NCBI RefSeq assembly: GCF_008831285.2
Contig: NC_045141.1
Span: forward strand, 21,540,242 to 21,604,241
DNA length: 64,000 nt
Direction: 5' to 3'
Source: Nymphaea colorata
Lineage: Eukaryota > Streptophyta > Magnoliopsida > Nymphaeales > Nymphaeaceae
Part shown: positions 39,691-52,324 of the stretch, piece by piece
Numbering within the stretch: the stretch's first letter is position 1
Layout: every line of letters begins with the position of its first letter
Program-made: the position numbers and the translations under genes
The notes under the pieces: model-generated
What the model was told of the DNA's origin: nothing
Seen by the model: the letters and a program-made list of their open reading frames with translations, nothing else
Databases searched by the model: none

Positions 39691-39898
39691 CAGATAGGTA
39701 AGGCTGGGCGTCGGGCCGGCCCGGCCCGACCCGTTTAGGCCTGGTAAGTTAAATATATATATATTTATATATATTTGTTTTAATAATATTTTTTTATTCT
39801 TAATAAATACATTTTATATTAAAAATGTTATTTTATAATTAAAAAATATTTTTTAGTTTAAATGGCGGCCCGGCCTGATACCCACCCTTACAGATAGG
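39691..39898. mobile_element. hAT-type MITE (192 bp) with 8-bp target site duplication
   Basis: The element spans 39699-39890. Its left end TAAGGCTGGGCGTCGGGCC and its right end read in reverse, TAAGGGTGGGTATCAGGCC, are imperfect terminal inverted repeats about 27 bp long and rich in GGCC words. CAGATAGG lies immediately outside on both sides, at 39691-39698 and 39891-39898. Terminal repeats of this kind with an exact 8-bp duplication identify a hAT-superfamily insertion. The AT-rich core has no transposase, so the element is non-autonomous. Confidence 0.9.
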
Positions 39899-40146
39899 CC
39901 GGGCCAGTACTGGTCCGTCAGAGGTCTGATCTGAAGGTTTGATTAGTTTGATATGCTTAAGGAACATTGAGGGTTTAATTTACCAAAGCAAAAGGCTGCA
40001 TTAAGATGAATCATGCTTTTTTTTTTTATTTATATACTTTTAGTAGTTTTTTATGTATACTGCATTTCTCTAACCTCAGCCTTACACAGAAATTGGTGGG
40101 AAAAAACTGGAACGTTTGATTCTTGCACCATGGAGAGGACTCCAAC

Positions 40147-40480
40147 CAGGGTTGCATACGAGCCGAGTCAATCTGCTAGCTCGACCTTGACTCATTCAAA
40201 AAACTCGAGTTCGAGCCAAAGTCGAGTTCCTTACAACTTAAGCTTCCTTAACTCGTTTAACTTGTTTATGTTAACCTCACTTTTTTTTTTTTTTAACTTA
40301 TGAACTTGTTAACTCATTTAACTAATTCCACTATGATGAACCAGTTTTACATAGTGAAGCCGAGTTGAGTTTAAACGGGTGGAGTTATTACAACTTAAAC
40401 TCAGCTCATTTAAAATTTCAATTATGAATTTAAACTCAAGTTAGACTTGAGTTTTTTCAAGTGAGTTCGAGTCTGTGACG
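40147..40480. mobile_element. Fragment of the GAGCTCGAG-rich hAT-like family
   Basis: It begins CAGGGTTGCATACGAGCC and continues with CTCGAGTTCGAG-type words and a T run, then ACTCGAGT-like words to about 40475. It resembles the stretches at 6718 and 50355. No right terminus was identified. Confidence 0.4.
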
Positions 40481-41395
40481 TGTTTGAATGTTGGCCTGTC
40501 TAACGGTAGAAGTAACAGTGAGATATCAATAGAATAGATCGACTCCAGCAATGGTTGCTGTAAGGTGAGGATGATAGGGACTGTGACGTGTTTGAACGTT
40601 GGCCAGTTTCCAAAAATTGCCGTAGCTTCTTAGCGTATGTGATGGTTGATATAATCTCGAAGTGCCATTGGCTTTCATTCAACAGATTGTCTTGACAAAA
40701 TGGAGTTGTTGAGATGTGTTCGTCACGAGAAGAGCAACGCCGATTCCAGACGGAAGCTTCCCCACAAGTCTTGCTCTCCTTTCGAAGGCAAACGTAAATA
40801 AAAAGATAAAGTCGCTGCGTAGAAGTGGAAAGGAAAGCCTGATAAGAAATATAAAACAGAAGAACGTTCATCATCTTTGTAGCAGAGATACCACTTGCTT
40901 TAGTAATTTAGTACCATCCTTTTCTTTGTTAGTTGTTTGTGAAATTTGACTTTACGGGTGTCTTTGTTTTTTTTTTTAATTCAAGTTTGAATAATCTGCC
41001 GCGTTGATTGTGTATTGAATTTTCATTTTCCAGGCTTTGAAAATCCACCGGCTGCTGTTTCTTGTAAATTCCGAAGCTCAAAAACGACAAAGTACGTTGG
41101 CCCAACCAGTTGCTGTTTGAAAAATCTCTCTCTACAGAACTGTTTGCATGTACGTTGTCTCCATATCTAGAACCTATGAACTTCCAAAAAACGCATACTT
41201 TTTTTTGAATGTGTAGACAAGAACATGAAACAGTTTAAGAATATATATCTGAAGTGTTTAGCTTGATTTCCTTTTCCGGTTTCAAAGTTTTCAGACTTGA
41301 AAATTGCATTCTGATGGTTGGTTTCGTATGCAACATATTATAACCTACCTAAGAAATATGCTCAGACCAGCTTGAAACGGTAGGGTGCTCTCTTG

Positions 41396-41640
41396 CCTTA
41401 AGGGATATAGCACAGCTGGTTGGGCTAAGAACCTGTCAAAAGTTATGTTTCTAGTTCAAGTCTTAAGGGCACTATGTTTTTTATGCATTAAGTAACAGCA
41501 GACAGTACCTAAGTTGAAGAGTGTGCACCGCTACCATCACTGGCACCAATGCAACTCAGGACCTAAAAGGCAGATGAGTTTTGGGGGGACGCTAGTGGGC
41601 CTCCGAGCCTCCTTCCCAAGTGGTGGGTTGTTAAACTTTC
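41396..41640 (+). mobile_element. tRNA-derived SINE-like element
   Basis: An internal RNA polymerase III-type promoter is visible: box A TAGCACAGCTGG at 41408-41419 fits the TRGCNNAGYNGG consensus exactly, and box B-like AGTTCAAGTCT at 41453-41463 lies 33 bases downstream, normal tRNA spacing. The rest does not fold as a functional tRNA, and an unrelated body follows to about 41640. A target duplication and a clear 3' tail were not found, so the ends are approximate. Confidence 0.5.
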
Positions 41641-41679
41641 TGTTCACCCGAAAGGAAGCTTTCTCACTTGATTCTTGAT

Positions 41680-41714
<35 letters not shown>

Positions 41715-42951
41715 GTGCGTCATAGCGGCAAGAAGAGAATACTCAGATGTTAAAAGGGACTGAATTTGACAAAAAAGTTCTTCTCTTTACACAAGATTGT
41801 TCAGGAACTAGCAACTAGCAGGAGATCAATTCGAAATTGCGTTGTCAATCTAACAGATTCCACCAAGTTCGTTATTCACTATAAGCTGATAGATCCGTTT
41901 GTCACGTTCATTTGCTAGAACACATGAACCGTAAATTATTTTTCATGTTCATATATGTTCGTTCTTCTTAAGAATATGCGGCTTTTAAGAGGCGATAGAT
42001 CATAGCTCGAATCCAATGCGAACTTGCTGGCTAAAAAGAGTAAAACAAACTTTCTCATGAAACTAATTTATCTAAATGTCTTCAGTAAAAAGCACTGGCT
42101 GGACCATTCATCGGGAAACCTCATAACCAAATTTTTCATTCATCACCTAAAACTGTCGAGCCAACAGAGATATGAACTATAAATGAGATACCTGTCTGTT
42201 TCTCCCATCATCGACCCCACATTTGATTAGGGTAACTTCCTCTGGTCACATTGATGGAGAAACCTCATGTCATGAGTCAAACTTCCATTATAACCTAAAA
42301 TGGGGTCTCACCGATGGACATATGAACTATAAATGGGGTACCTTTCGAGAGCAAAGGCGGAGAAAGAGAGAAGAGGAAGAAAATGAAAAAAGTTTACGAG
42401 CCATCTCATATCACTTGATGGAACAGCCCTCAGCTGCCTACAGGCTGCTTGCTGGGCAGATTGCGTCAGCAAGCATGTTTCCTGTGTATATGTACACACA
42501 CACATGCACACAAGTCTGCCTATACAAAATGGAAAGGAAGCATAGAATTCACAAGGGATAACACAGGTCGCTTGCTTCTGCAAATGAAAGTCCATTTCCC
42601 CTTCTCACAGAAAGGATCATTACAGCAGCACAGGCATGAACTCAAAGAGGAATCAGGCAATAAAAGCAACAAAAAGGAAAAAGGGAAAAACTGTCCATAA
42701 CATCAACACTAGCAGGAATTTTAATCAAATTCTCAGCTTTTTAAAGCTTACAGCTCTAAAGGCTCTTTGGATACAAATTAAAAATAAACCAAAAATCAGA
42801 CAGGTCAATCGCTTCTAAACATCATGATGAATATTTATAAAGAAGGATCGTTAAAGCTGGACTTGCATTCATGGGGAGGATCTCTCTAACACAAGAAGTT
42901 ACTTTCTCATCTCTTCTTCATGAGATCTTCATTGCATCCGCCATCCAGTTA

Positions 42952-45900
42952 TCACGGCTTGTGGATTTTGAAACCAAATATTCTTGGGACGTAGTTTCGA
43001 GATGGCTTCGGTGGCTTGAGATTTCCATGCGTCATTAGAAAGAGATGTGGGAAGGTGGTTCCAAAATAAGCTCCATCAATGTCTAGACTTGGTTAAGAAA
43101 ACTCCATCAAAAAGAAGTAACACAGGGTTCATAGATAAAGACAGATACTGATTTGAGAATAACCGGTTGTATCTTTCCTTCTTCTGCCATAAAAGTGTGC
43201 TTCCATTAGCAGCACAAAAGGATGAGAACCGCCCAGTAATAAAAAAAAAGCAAGGATTTTCCTCCTTTCCATTGGACTCATATTAAATAATCACATCAAT
43301 ATGTCAAGCTTTGTGGCAACAGAAAGCTGACTTCTTTGAGTTTGCTACAGGCAGTTCGGTTGAGTCAGTACCAACGTCTTATATTACATATGACCATGGG
43401 ACAAGAGAGAACATACTCACAGAAACGGTCAGTCTATGGCCATAGTCTTTTGAATTGTATTTTACAATCTATGATGTATGTCATATGACACATATGATAT
43501 GTCACAGTATGTACGATACTTAGTGGAGAATTCAATATGATGCAACCCCACAGTGAGCATACTGAAAATGACTAACTTATGTTGCTCCCATTGCGTGTAT
43601 CTCCTGCTACACCTTCAAAAAGTAGGAAAGATCAACACATTCCCTCTTGTTTAAAATTAAATGTTCTCCTAAAAGGCTACTGAGAATAAGTGAGCTACCA
43701 GAGGTATTCTTACACATTTAGAAGAAAAAAAAAAACTAAGTCTTGCTTAACAAGGAATGAATTTCTTTTCTGATTATTAAGTTGTTCAAGGAATAAATAC
43801 AGACACCTAAGGTTGACTAAACACATTTTTGGACCAGACTGGCACATTTTACAATATTATTTACAATAAATACATATCTTTTGGACCAGACTGATATGAG
43901 TCATGATACCTATTTTATTCAATACTATTTAGAATCCCAGATGTCCATTTTGTAGCATAGTTGAATGCCTTCAGAAAGCAATAAAAAAATATATTTTAAA
44001 TTATTTTAACTCAGAAATACCACTAACATTGTCGACCATGGTAAAAGCTGTACAAAATTTTCCACTTCAAATGCTATTCATGTCCTTGTACTATAGTTCT
44101 ACAAAGGCCCCTAGGCCCTAGGCAACAGCACATCCATGCCACGTCCTTTATTCATAAGATGGCGTTTATAAGCAGGTATATGAAATATGAGCTCTTTGTG
44201 GCATACATTTACTACGATGTGCAGATCCGAGTGTGTTTTGTGCTTTCTAAATGTACAATATACATGAAGGACAATGGAATTAAGAAATGACAGGAAAAAG
44301 GATACTGCTCTGGTACTTAGACCTGGGAGAATATATATCTTCACATGTTGGGCAATATATCTTCACGGTGCTTGATCGAGGAATGTCTGATTCACCGACA
44401 GGAAGACAGGGTTGGCCATAACAGTAGACTCTTGGGCACCTTCCGAATTCATGGGTTTTGTATTTGTCCAGCTGTTCAAAGCAATCAAACAAAATAATTA
44501 AGAGATCAAAAACAAGATAACAACTGATCTACACAGATAGAAGCAAGAAACCTTACCATGGCAGACATTCCTTTGCTAGTTAAAATATACCGGACATGAA
44601 TGAGGCCGTAAAGCATCTCAGCTGCTGACTCAACCAATTCATTTTGCTCCTCAGTGAAAATATCTCCTGCTTTATGCAAAAGTAGGATAGGAGTGTTATC
44701 TTTTGCCCATTGACTTCCAGCCATAGGATGAGAAATATACAATTTAAACCAACTTCATAAAGATTAAGACTGCATATTTGCTGAGCAAGCTTCAGTCTCC
44801 TTTTAATGATGCATTACACTCATGTACAGTTCATTGATTCACACATCATCCCTTAAACAGACTGACAATATCCTTTGTCTGTGAGAGATGTAAAAACTAC
44901 GTGAACATCAAATATCTACTCTCCCTTGAGCAAAAGTGCCAACAATCTAGCATCCACTCATAATAACAACTGAGCACTGCTGAAACTAGAGAGTGTTAAG
45001 AACTTAAAAGTGAGGATCCTGCCTTCCTACCCAATCAGAAATTTACTTCCTTTTCTCGGGAAAGAGTTAAGTATGTTTGCTTTTGATTTTTTTTATTTTT
45101 TGATATTTGTATCATTTTGAACTTATTATCTTTGAAACCATGAAAGTAATCCAAGAAAAAGCTCACAGCTTTTGGTTGTTTTGACTGTCGAGCTTTTCTG
45201 CGCAACATAGTGTTTTCCTCTTGCTAAGTAGTACATGTTGTTAGTTTGAAAAATAGAATAATAAGATGTGACCTTCTAACAAGTAACAACAATTATAAGC
45301 TTCAATCAAGATAAACCTAACACTAATTACAATGACCAGCGACAAAAAGGAACTAACTGATATCATAATGAAAACAGACAAAACGGACTAATGCTTCAAC
45401 AAGAATATTAGAATAAGAAAAAGCTTCTGATAGAAATAGAAACTTACCATGAGATGACTCCACATCCAAGATAAGGTCAAGTGCATAATCATAATAAGGA
45501 ACTTGGCCGCTTAATCCGCAAAGGTTGAAATCATCTTGGATGTACTCGTCATCAACTTCACAAAAGAGCTCATTGCCCCGAAGGCTACAAAACCATGAGA
45601 TCCAAGATGTATCATCGGCATCAGAGCCACTGACATCAGACTCTTCACTATCTGTTTCCGATTCTTCTGTGAGCAATAAGTAAAATCAGAACCATCTCCT
45701 GAAGAGTGATAAATCAAACAACTGCGCAGTGAAGATTAAGGAAACATAAATAAAGCAAGTGACAACTGGTACAACCATTTGATAAGGAGTCAAATGATGT
45801 CATGGTATCAGGAATCGACAAGAATATAAGAATGCAAGATTTGACTTCTTGAAGTTCTTAAACTTTTAGGCTTCAGCGAGGCTACTGACTCCTAGATCAT

Positions 45901-48900
45901 GTCATATGTATGGCATAAACCGCCAAGGTTTTCTGCACCCAAGGTTTTGCAGATGAAGGGCATATTTTTCATAAACAGGCCTTCGTTTTTCTTATCTATA
46001 CCCCAAAACGACAGTGCAGCCACTAAACACCTCCGAGTTCACACCTCTTGATTGAGGAGAGGATAATAAAAACTTGAATTTGTGATATTCTGGAGACTCA
46101 TACAGTAACTTAAGGAATCTCATATTGGAAAAAAACTCATGGCTTTTCTTATTGGTGCAAGACATGATTCTAAATGAACATTAAAAGGATTATACATGTA
46201 TCATGGATAAGTCGGTCATTTTCACATATCATGTTGCAGAAACATAGCCCAAAGGTTTGGCCCACAGTTTTGTGAAGGAGCTTTAGTATAAGGTTAACAA
46301 CTATGTCACCTGGGTGTCACATGCAGGTGCAGGTGGGCGAGTATATATATACATAACTACATATATATTAAGTATTACAAGTTAAAACTACAGAAAGTTT
46401 TTTATAATAAACCTCTTATTGTAATAAAAGGGAACTTTAAAAGTAAGATGGTGAAAGATTTTAAAAAGAAATGGGTCTCTTTCTGGAAATGACGATAGAA
46501 CGGAGATTTAAAACAAAAAAAATTTACAGAAACCACAATCTGGCATGTGGTTACATTCTCGTTGCTGTTTGCATTCTTCTGCGACTAGGTATGTTATCTT
46601 TGCTTTCTCCTCCCCTTACTTCTTGCTCCTCCCTTCTCCTCTTTCTTCCTCCTTTTTTCTCCTCCTTCCTTCTTCCTCCTCCCTCTTCCTGTTCCTCCTT
46701 TCCCCCCATTTTTCTTTCTTTTTTTTTTTTCTTCGTAAGGGTCATGCCCGAGCACCACCCACATGCACATGCTACACCCAATGTTGGTACGGCACCCAAA
46801 ATGCCGATTGTGCATATCATAGGTCAAGAGTTACAGCAAAGGATAGATATCCCCATTGTTCAGCAATGACACCTTGCCATTTGATACTTGGTCTCACATG
46901 GCATCTCTCCCTAATCATCATAGTATATAGTCTCAATCTAGTGCACTTGGCAGCAAATGCACTTGAAACAGGCATGAGCAATTTTCCTCAATTACAAATT
47001 CAGACAGTTTCAACAGAAAAAACTCAATCCAACCCATTTATATAACTAAAAGCACATCATAGGGTATGAGTTATAGCCCAAGTAAGAATAAAAAGTATTG
47101 AACCTTGTCAGATAGAAGGCACTATAGACACTTTATTTGGGAAAGGTCCCTCAAGGCCAGCTTGAGACCAGTTTGCATTACCAAATGATCAACTGCTGAT
47201 ATTTTTGCAAAACCTCTCACTGAACAGGCCTTCCCACCATTATGGATCAAGCTCAGTTTCTTAGTATCTTCGACGGCTCATGGGGCTCATAGCAGCTTTA
47301 TATCCAGCTAGTCATGACCACCATGATAATCATGATAATCAAGCAAATTTCAAGGAAAATGCCAACTAACAGAACATCATTTATCCACAATGATGATAAT
47401 GCATGTGATGATAAAGAAATGTAGCCTGTTCATGATTATCAAGATCTACCGGTGATGCTGTTACAGCTGTTGCATATAGCAATGATAATGGAAACACATC
47501 TCTAGCTAACAAGTGAACAAAAGTCACCATTTTTACTATAGATATAGGTAAATACTGAACTATGGATGAAGGTAAAATACAGAAGATATCGTTCTTTTCA
47601 TCCTTTTTTCATTTCACTTTATTACAACCATAACTAATTAAACTGGGATGTTTAAATGGTCCAACAATTTTAGCACTTCAAGGCTAACAGAAGTGAAAAA
47701 TATGTTTAATGATTGACTAAATCAATCAGCATCACTTATACTCTGATATCAATTGTACTGATCATAGAATCAACAAGGATGGCTAGAGAAGGAGCTAATC
47801 AAAATTTTTAGGATCTGAAATACCCCACTTTATCTACTCATAACAGCGGTCCATGGTGCCACATAACCAGACAGCAAATCCCATACATTCCTCCCAACAA
47901 AACCACCTTGTAGCCAAATGTGATATCCTTCATCCCAAAAGAATTCTAATAACTGATCCTGCTTATAATCAGAAACCCTCTTGCCTTTTCTACCAGGAGA
48001 CCCAATCACATGAATCAGTATGAACGTTTTTGAGTTGCATGTCCATTGTCCATGTAGACTCCAATTAGATACAACATATAATTCCAGGAAGAACAGAAAC
48101 CATCAAAATATCCAAGAAGGAAACTCTATAACCTACAAATGGTCCCATGTCCATACATTGCACTTAAATAACTTATTCACCAGAAATACCACCTTGAGCA
48201 ATCCTGCTCCAACATTTCCAGAAAAAAAAAAGGCATTTGGCAATAATGTAAGTATGTAACAAATGAAACAGAAAAGAGAACAAAAAAGGGAGGTCACATG
48301 GTCCATATTCACACATCCATTTTATATAAAGCTTATATAAAGACATCAAGTTGAATTTCCCTAAAAGGATGCAAATAATTATAAAAGGCATCAGCATCTT
48401 GAACCAGGTCACTAGAACCAACCTATAACAAAGACCATCATCAGGAATCATGTGCGATTTTGACAACTCTAGCATTTCTTTAACAAGCATCGATAAGAAT
48501 GCTCAAGCAAAAAGTAGATTCATGAATGTCTTTAGAGGTTAAGCCCATTATCATCAAGACAACATGCAAAAAACCAACTGATCTCCGTGAAACATGGAGT
48601 CATGGATGCTATCAAAGCAGAAATCATTTCTTTCTCCAACGAAAGTGAAACACAATTGTCAAAAAAAGCATATGTGTTAAAATAGGCACATGCATGTTTG
48701 AAGTAAACTAACAATATCAGTAACCAAGTTGCAGAAAGATGATTTTTTAATAAAAAGTAACTAATGATCAAATATATTCCACCAGAGTATTTAATGGCTC
48801 AACTAGCAGAAATTTCACCTGCAGCTAAAAAAAAAATATGAGTACAAATTCAAAGGAACCGTGAGGATATGACAGATATCATTTAACGCCTATACATTTC

Positions 48901-49815
48901 ACTCACAAAGCTGCAAGGATAAAAAAGACTCCAGAAAGAAGGAAACGCTCAACCACTTGGAATGAAGGAAACGCTCAACCACTTGGAGTGAAGGAAACAT
49001 TTAATTTACGTGGGATGGTTTACCAATGACAGAAACAATAACTGTTTATAGGAAAAGAGTTTCCTCAAATATGAGATCAGTCTTAACCACCTGAGAAACT
49101 ATAAAAAGTTGTTTTTGGTGCATTTGCATATCGTATTTAGTGTCTTAAATGTTCTCCCCTAAGTTTCTCGCTTTATCATGCAGACCATACATGATACAAC
49201 TACGACTCTATGATAAATGAGAAACTCATAAGCATCATGTCATATTCGAGGCTCATAATTGCGACAATATAATATACTCATACGCATCATGCATCTATTC
49301 AAGGCTCACGATTGCAACAATATAGTATAAATTAGACAACAAAGTACCAACTAAAAGCTGCTAAATTCACAGTCGTGTTTGTTTTCGCCTTATAACAAAG
49401 TAAAAGCAAAGTGAACTAACGTAGCAAAGGCTGCAATCAACGCACTAGGATAAGCTAGGCGAAACAAAATCAGATGCAACACAACAGAATTAAAACAGAT
49501 AGTGTCATTAACATAAGAAATACAGGACAAAGACAAACCATCGGAGGCCTTATTCTTCGCGAGGGATCCCAACCGCCCGTCCTTGTTGTCGCGCCCATTC
49601 CCGATTCCCATCTTTCCACCAGACGTCGAGGGGAACGAAACCCGATCCTTATCCTTCCCGTTTATCCCTACTCTCGATGTCGACGGCGACGACCTCTCGA
49701 GGTGCTTGTCCAGTGCATCGTTGATCCGTTTCCGATCGAGAGGGTCACGCAGAGTGAGGTCGGACCTCGACACTCCTCCCCTCGCTTCCGATCCCACAAT
49801 CCTCTCTCTATACAT
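42952..49815 (-). CDS. CKB: Casein kinase 2 regulatory subunit beta, 5 exons
   Basis: Regulatory dimer-forming subunit of the CK2 Ser/Thr kinase holoenzyme (alpha2-beta2), nuclear and cytosolic. Plant CK2 acts in light, clock and stress signalling. Exons on the minus strand: 49815-49539, 45666-45448, 44666-44557, 44471-44306, 43082-42952, joining to 300 aa. The first about 92 residues are the plant-type Ser-rich extension. An acidic stretch ([16 protein letters not shown]) and the conserved [13 protein letters not shown] core follow. The dimerising zinc finger uses Cys 214, 219, 242 and 245 with the family spacing (CPRVYC ... CPTC). The last exon supplies [17 protein letters not shown] and ends FGFKIHKP. 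That exon is short and was found by matching the phase and the family C-terminus. Which CKB paralogue it is cannot be decided. Confidence 0.96.
43083..44305 (-). other. CK2-beta intron 4
   Basis: A 1.2 kb AT-rich intron between the exon ending RSKYQS and the final exon beginning (N)IDGAYFG. No inner gene or clear repeat is seen. Confidence 0.8.
46607..46733. repeat. Long polypyrimidine/polypurine tract
   Basis: About 125 bases almost entirely C and T on the plus strand (CTCCTTC-type units), hence purine-only on the transcribed sense of CK2-beta intron 1. Only a few interrupting A or G bases occur. Such tracts can form triplex or slipped structures in vitro; function here is unknown. Confidence 0.93.
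48938..48989. repeat. 26-bp tandem repeat, two copies
   Basis: GAAGGAAACGCTCAACCACT plus a six-base TGGAAT-type tail is repeated twice back to back, followed by a partial third GAAGGAAAC. It lies inside CK2-beta intron 1. Confidence 0.9.
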
Positions 49816-52324
49816 GACCCCTCCTCTCTCTTGTCCTCCCTCTTCTAACCCAGAATCCCTATAAGTCTTTCACCTCCATCAACACCTCCCCAAAAAGAAA
49901 GCCCCACCAGGACTCGGTACCAGTCCGACCCACCTACAAGAAACACGAAATTTCACAAATGGAACGCCAAAAACATGAAATAAACAGTACCAACATCGGA
50001 AAGTGCAAAATCATCCGCGATTCCATTGTTCATAATTTCTCATTCTGTTATAGAAAAAGCTCCAAGAAACAATGCAAATAACAAGGAAAAGGAGGCTTCT
50101 TTATACCGTGAGTGGTCGTTAAAACTTAAAAGTTGACGAGATCGACGACCTACCCTTTTCCTTCAGTTGCTGTCAGAGGAAGGAGCATGAGGAAGTGGAG
50201 GAGGAGGAGGAGGAAGAAGAGGGAGAGGATTTCCAGGCCGGGGGGCGAAAAGGAAAATCCACAATCCCCTTTTCCCTTCCTTTTCTTTTTACTGTTATTT
50301 ATTTATTTATTTACATTTTTTGATACATGCATTCGTGTGAAAGGACACACATGCGATCCAAGCGAGCTTAGAGCTGAGCTCGTCTGCGCGCAAACAGCTC
50401 GTGCCCGAGTCCGACAAGCCCAACTAAGCTGGAACCCAGCTCGAGTCAAGCTAGTTCAGTTTTACTTCAAATAACTAAATAACATTTGAACTCAGTTGAT
50501 TAATCTTTCGTTTTCTAATGACAACAAGCCTTCTAGCCACCCTAACTTGAAAAGAGCCCATGCCTGTATTAGAGAGCTTCAATGGATTGTCAACTTAGTG
50601 TTACGCTCTAATTATAAAACCCAAAAGCATAGTGCTCATAAAAATCAAAGTGACAATCCATTGAAAAATCGCAACACCACCTTCTTGCAGTGACGTGATA
50701 TAATTTGGCGAAGAAAGTAAGCCAATGTCTCAATATTGGTACAAGAGGCATCTATTTATTCTTCATTTCTACGTTATGGTACAGGCTTAATATATTTTTG
50801 ACATGATCAGTTTGCGAATACATTTGCACGATCTAGCTTCAACAAGAGGCTAATATACCATATCATAGGCTGAGCCACCCTGGTATAAGCAAATCTAGTG
50901 CGTGTAATTCTTGTAGGATCCTTCTGTTTTTTCTCATGTGAGGTCTGGTTAAGTTCACATCCAGCTTACAAAGCGATGCCTTGAGAGTTAGATCCAGATC
51001 CGGACCTGCCCACTTTCAGTGTAGCTCCAAACATTTAGCACCTCAGGAAAGGGTGCCATATTTACATGCTTTATTTGATCGTATGCGTGATATTGGATCA
51101 TCCCATTTACTGAGAATACACTTAGGATTGAGTACCTTTACGTGTAAAAGAAGTCATAAAACTATTGTATAAGGAAACCAAATGGACTTTTGAAAATTAA
51201 AAAAAAGGATTATGCAATAATCAGATGGTGCATTGTACTTTTACTAAAAAACATTATAGAAGCTCTTTATGCTCAATTTATAGTAAGTATGAACTAAAAT
51301 GATGAACCATATGAAAAACAAGCGGCAACCTAAGCTTTTATGAGTTCCCGAATAGGTAATTAGATTTACCCGAGTTAAATACAATCAAATATAAAATTTT
51401 AGTTATCATTTCCGATCGCCATTAATTGCATATTTCCTACCATCATTTGAATTGGGCAGCATGTTTGCTCATTTGATTTTCAAGACTAAGCATAGTTAAT
51501 CACCAACTCAAGCTTTCATATTATTGGGGTGGACAGGGAATGCCCTCGATAAGTCGTATCCAAACTGATGACAAGCTCTTACTCAGTTGGAAGGACGAGA
51601 AAAATAAGCAGATCGGACATGGATCAGCCTTGTGAAGTTTGTATACGGAGGGTTAACAATCGAGGTCATAATCAGACTGTTTTATATATCGACAATCATT
51701 TAGTCTGGGACCTTAGTTGCAAAAATGATCTTCCGATCTGGTAACATATTTTCCTCCGATCTTCAGTTTTGCCTATGCACCAAACTCTTCCAACATGGGT
51801 CAGCTAAATAAAAGCAGAATCAGATTTGCTGACACAAATTGTCTTCTACGTTCCAAACAGAAGCAGTTATCTACCTGGATTGGTTCTGTCCAAGATGGAC
51901 TTGTTTCGTTGTTCGAGTACATGTATGTTCTAGAGGAGTGAAAATCCAACCTGTACACACACACACACATGTACACAAATATATGCATTTCTCATGGAAA
52001 ATCCTTTTTTGCAACTAAAAATTTACACAGGATCTCCAAAAACAAGGCACATCATCTTCACCTGATTTGAGAATGGGGCAACAAACATGAACTAGTTAAC
52101 CTGACATTCTGAACTGCTAAGGTGAAGAACATCTTGATGCTCAAGGTGATGAAACTTACCAAACAAGACCACAGTAACAGTGAGTTTCTATACAAAAGTG
52201 AAATCCCTACTGGAAGGACAAGGAAATTTTGTAGGGATGGTTACAAGTGCAAAAGATGGTTCAAATGCAACAATGAAATGCACCCACTATAATCTATAGT
52301 CTATAGATATCGAACATCTAATCA
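49816..52324. other. Spacer between CK2-beta 5' end and the CCDC97-type gene 3' end
   Basis: 49816-50240 is the likely CK2-beta promoter and leader, with CT-rich patches near 49800-49850. At 50355-50470 there is a GAGCT-rich fragment resembling 6718 and 40147. A short (AC)n run lies at 51955-51968. The remainder is AT-rich with no supported gene, and 52100-52324 probably includes the 3' UTR of the next gene. Confidence 0.6.

Larger units (their letters stand above)
34001..42951. other. Gene-free AT-rich block with transposon relics
   Basis: I find no coding exon in nearly 9 kb. Contents: an imperfect direct repeat at 34164-34260, (TA)n runs near 34909-34923 and 36092-36110, a possible MITE at 35899-36058, a dispersed AT-rich repeat at 38617, the hAT MITE at 39699-39890 beside an inverted repeat at 39604-39678, a GAGCT-rich fragment from 40147 and a SINE-like element at 41396-41640. 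The last 150 bases or so probably include the CK2-beta 3' UTR. Confidence 0.6.
45667..49538 (-). other. CK2-beta intron 1 (3.9 kb)
   Basis: Runs from the donor after KASDG to the acceptor before EESETDS; the split G|AA codon gives DEESETD. It holds a long homopyrimidine tract (46607-46733, plus strand), a 26-bp tandem repeat near 48938-48989 and a degenerate pair of about 75-bp units around 49205-49330. Frames over the pyrimidine tract are low-complexity artefacts. Confidence 0.75.

Noticed and set aside
46471-47045. Overlapping frames of 132 and 166 codons on the plus strand
   Set aside because: Both are translations of the homopyrimidine tract in CK2-beta intron 1, rich in Ser/Leu/Phe/Pro, with no family resemblance.
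49474-49864. Plus-strand frames of 93-124 codons
   Set aside because: They lie antisense to CK2-beta exon 1, whose minus-strand reading matches the plant family N-terminus.
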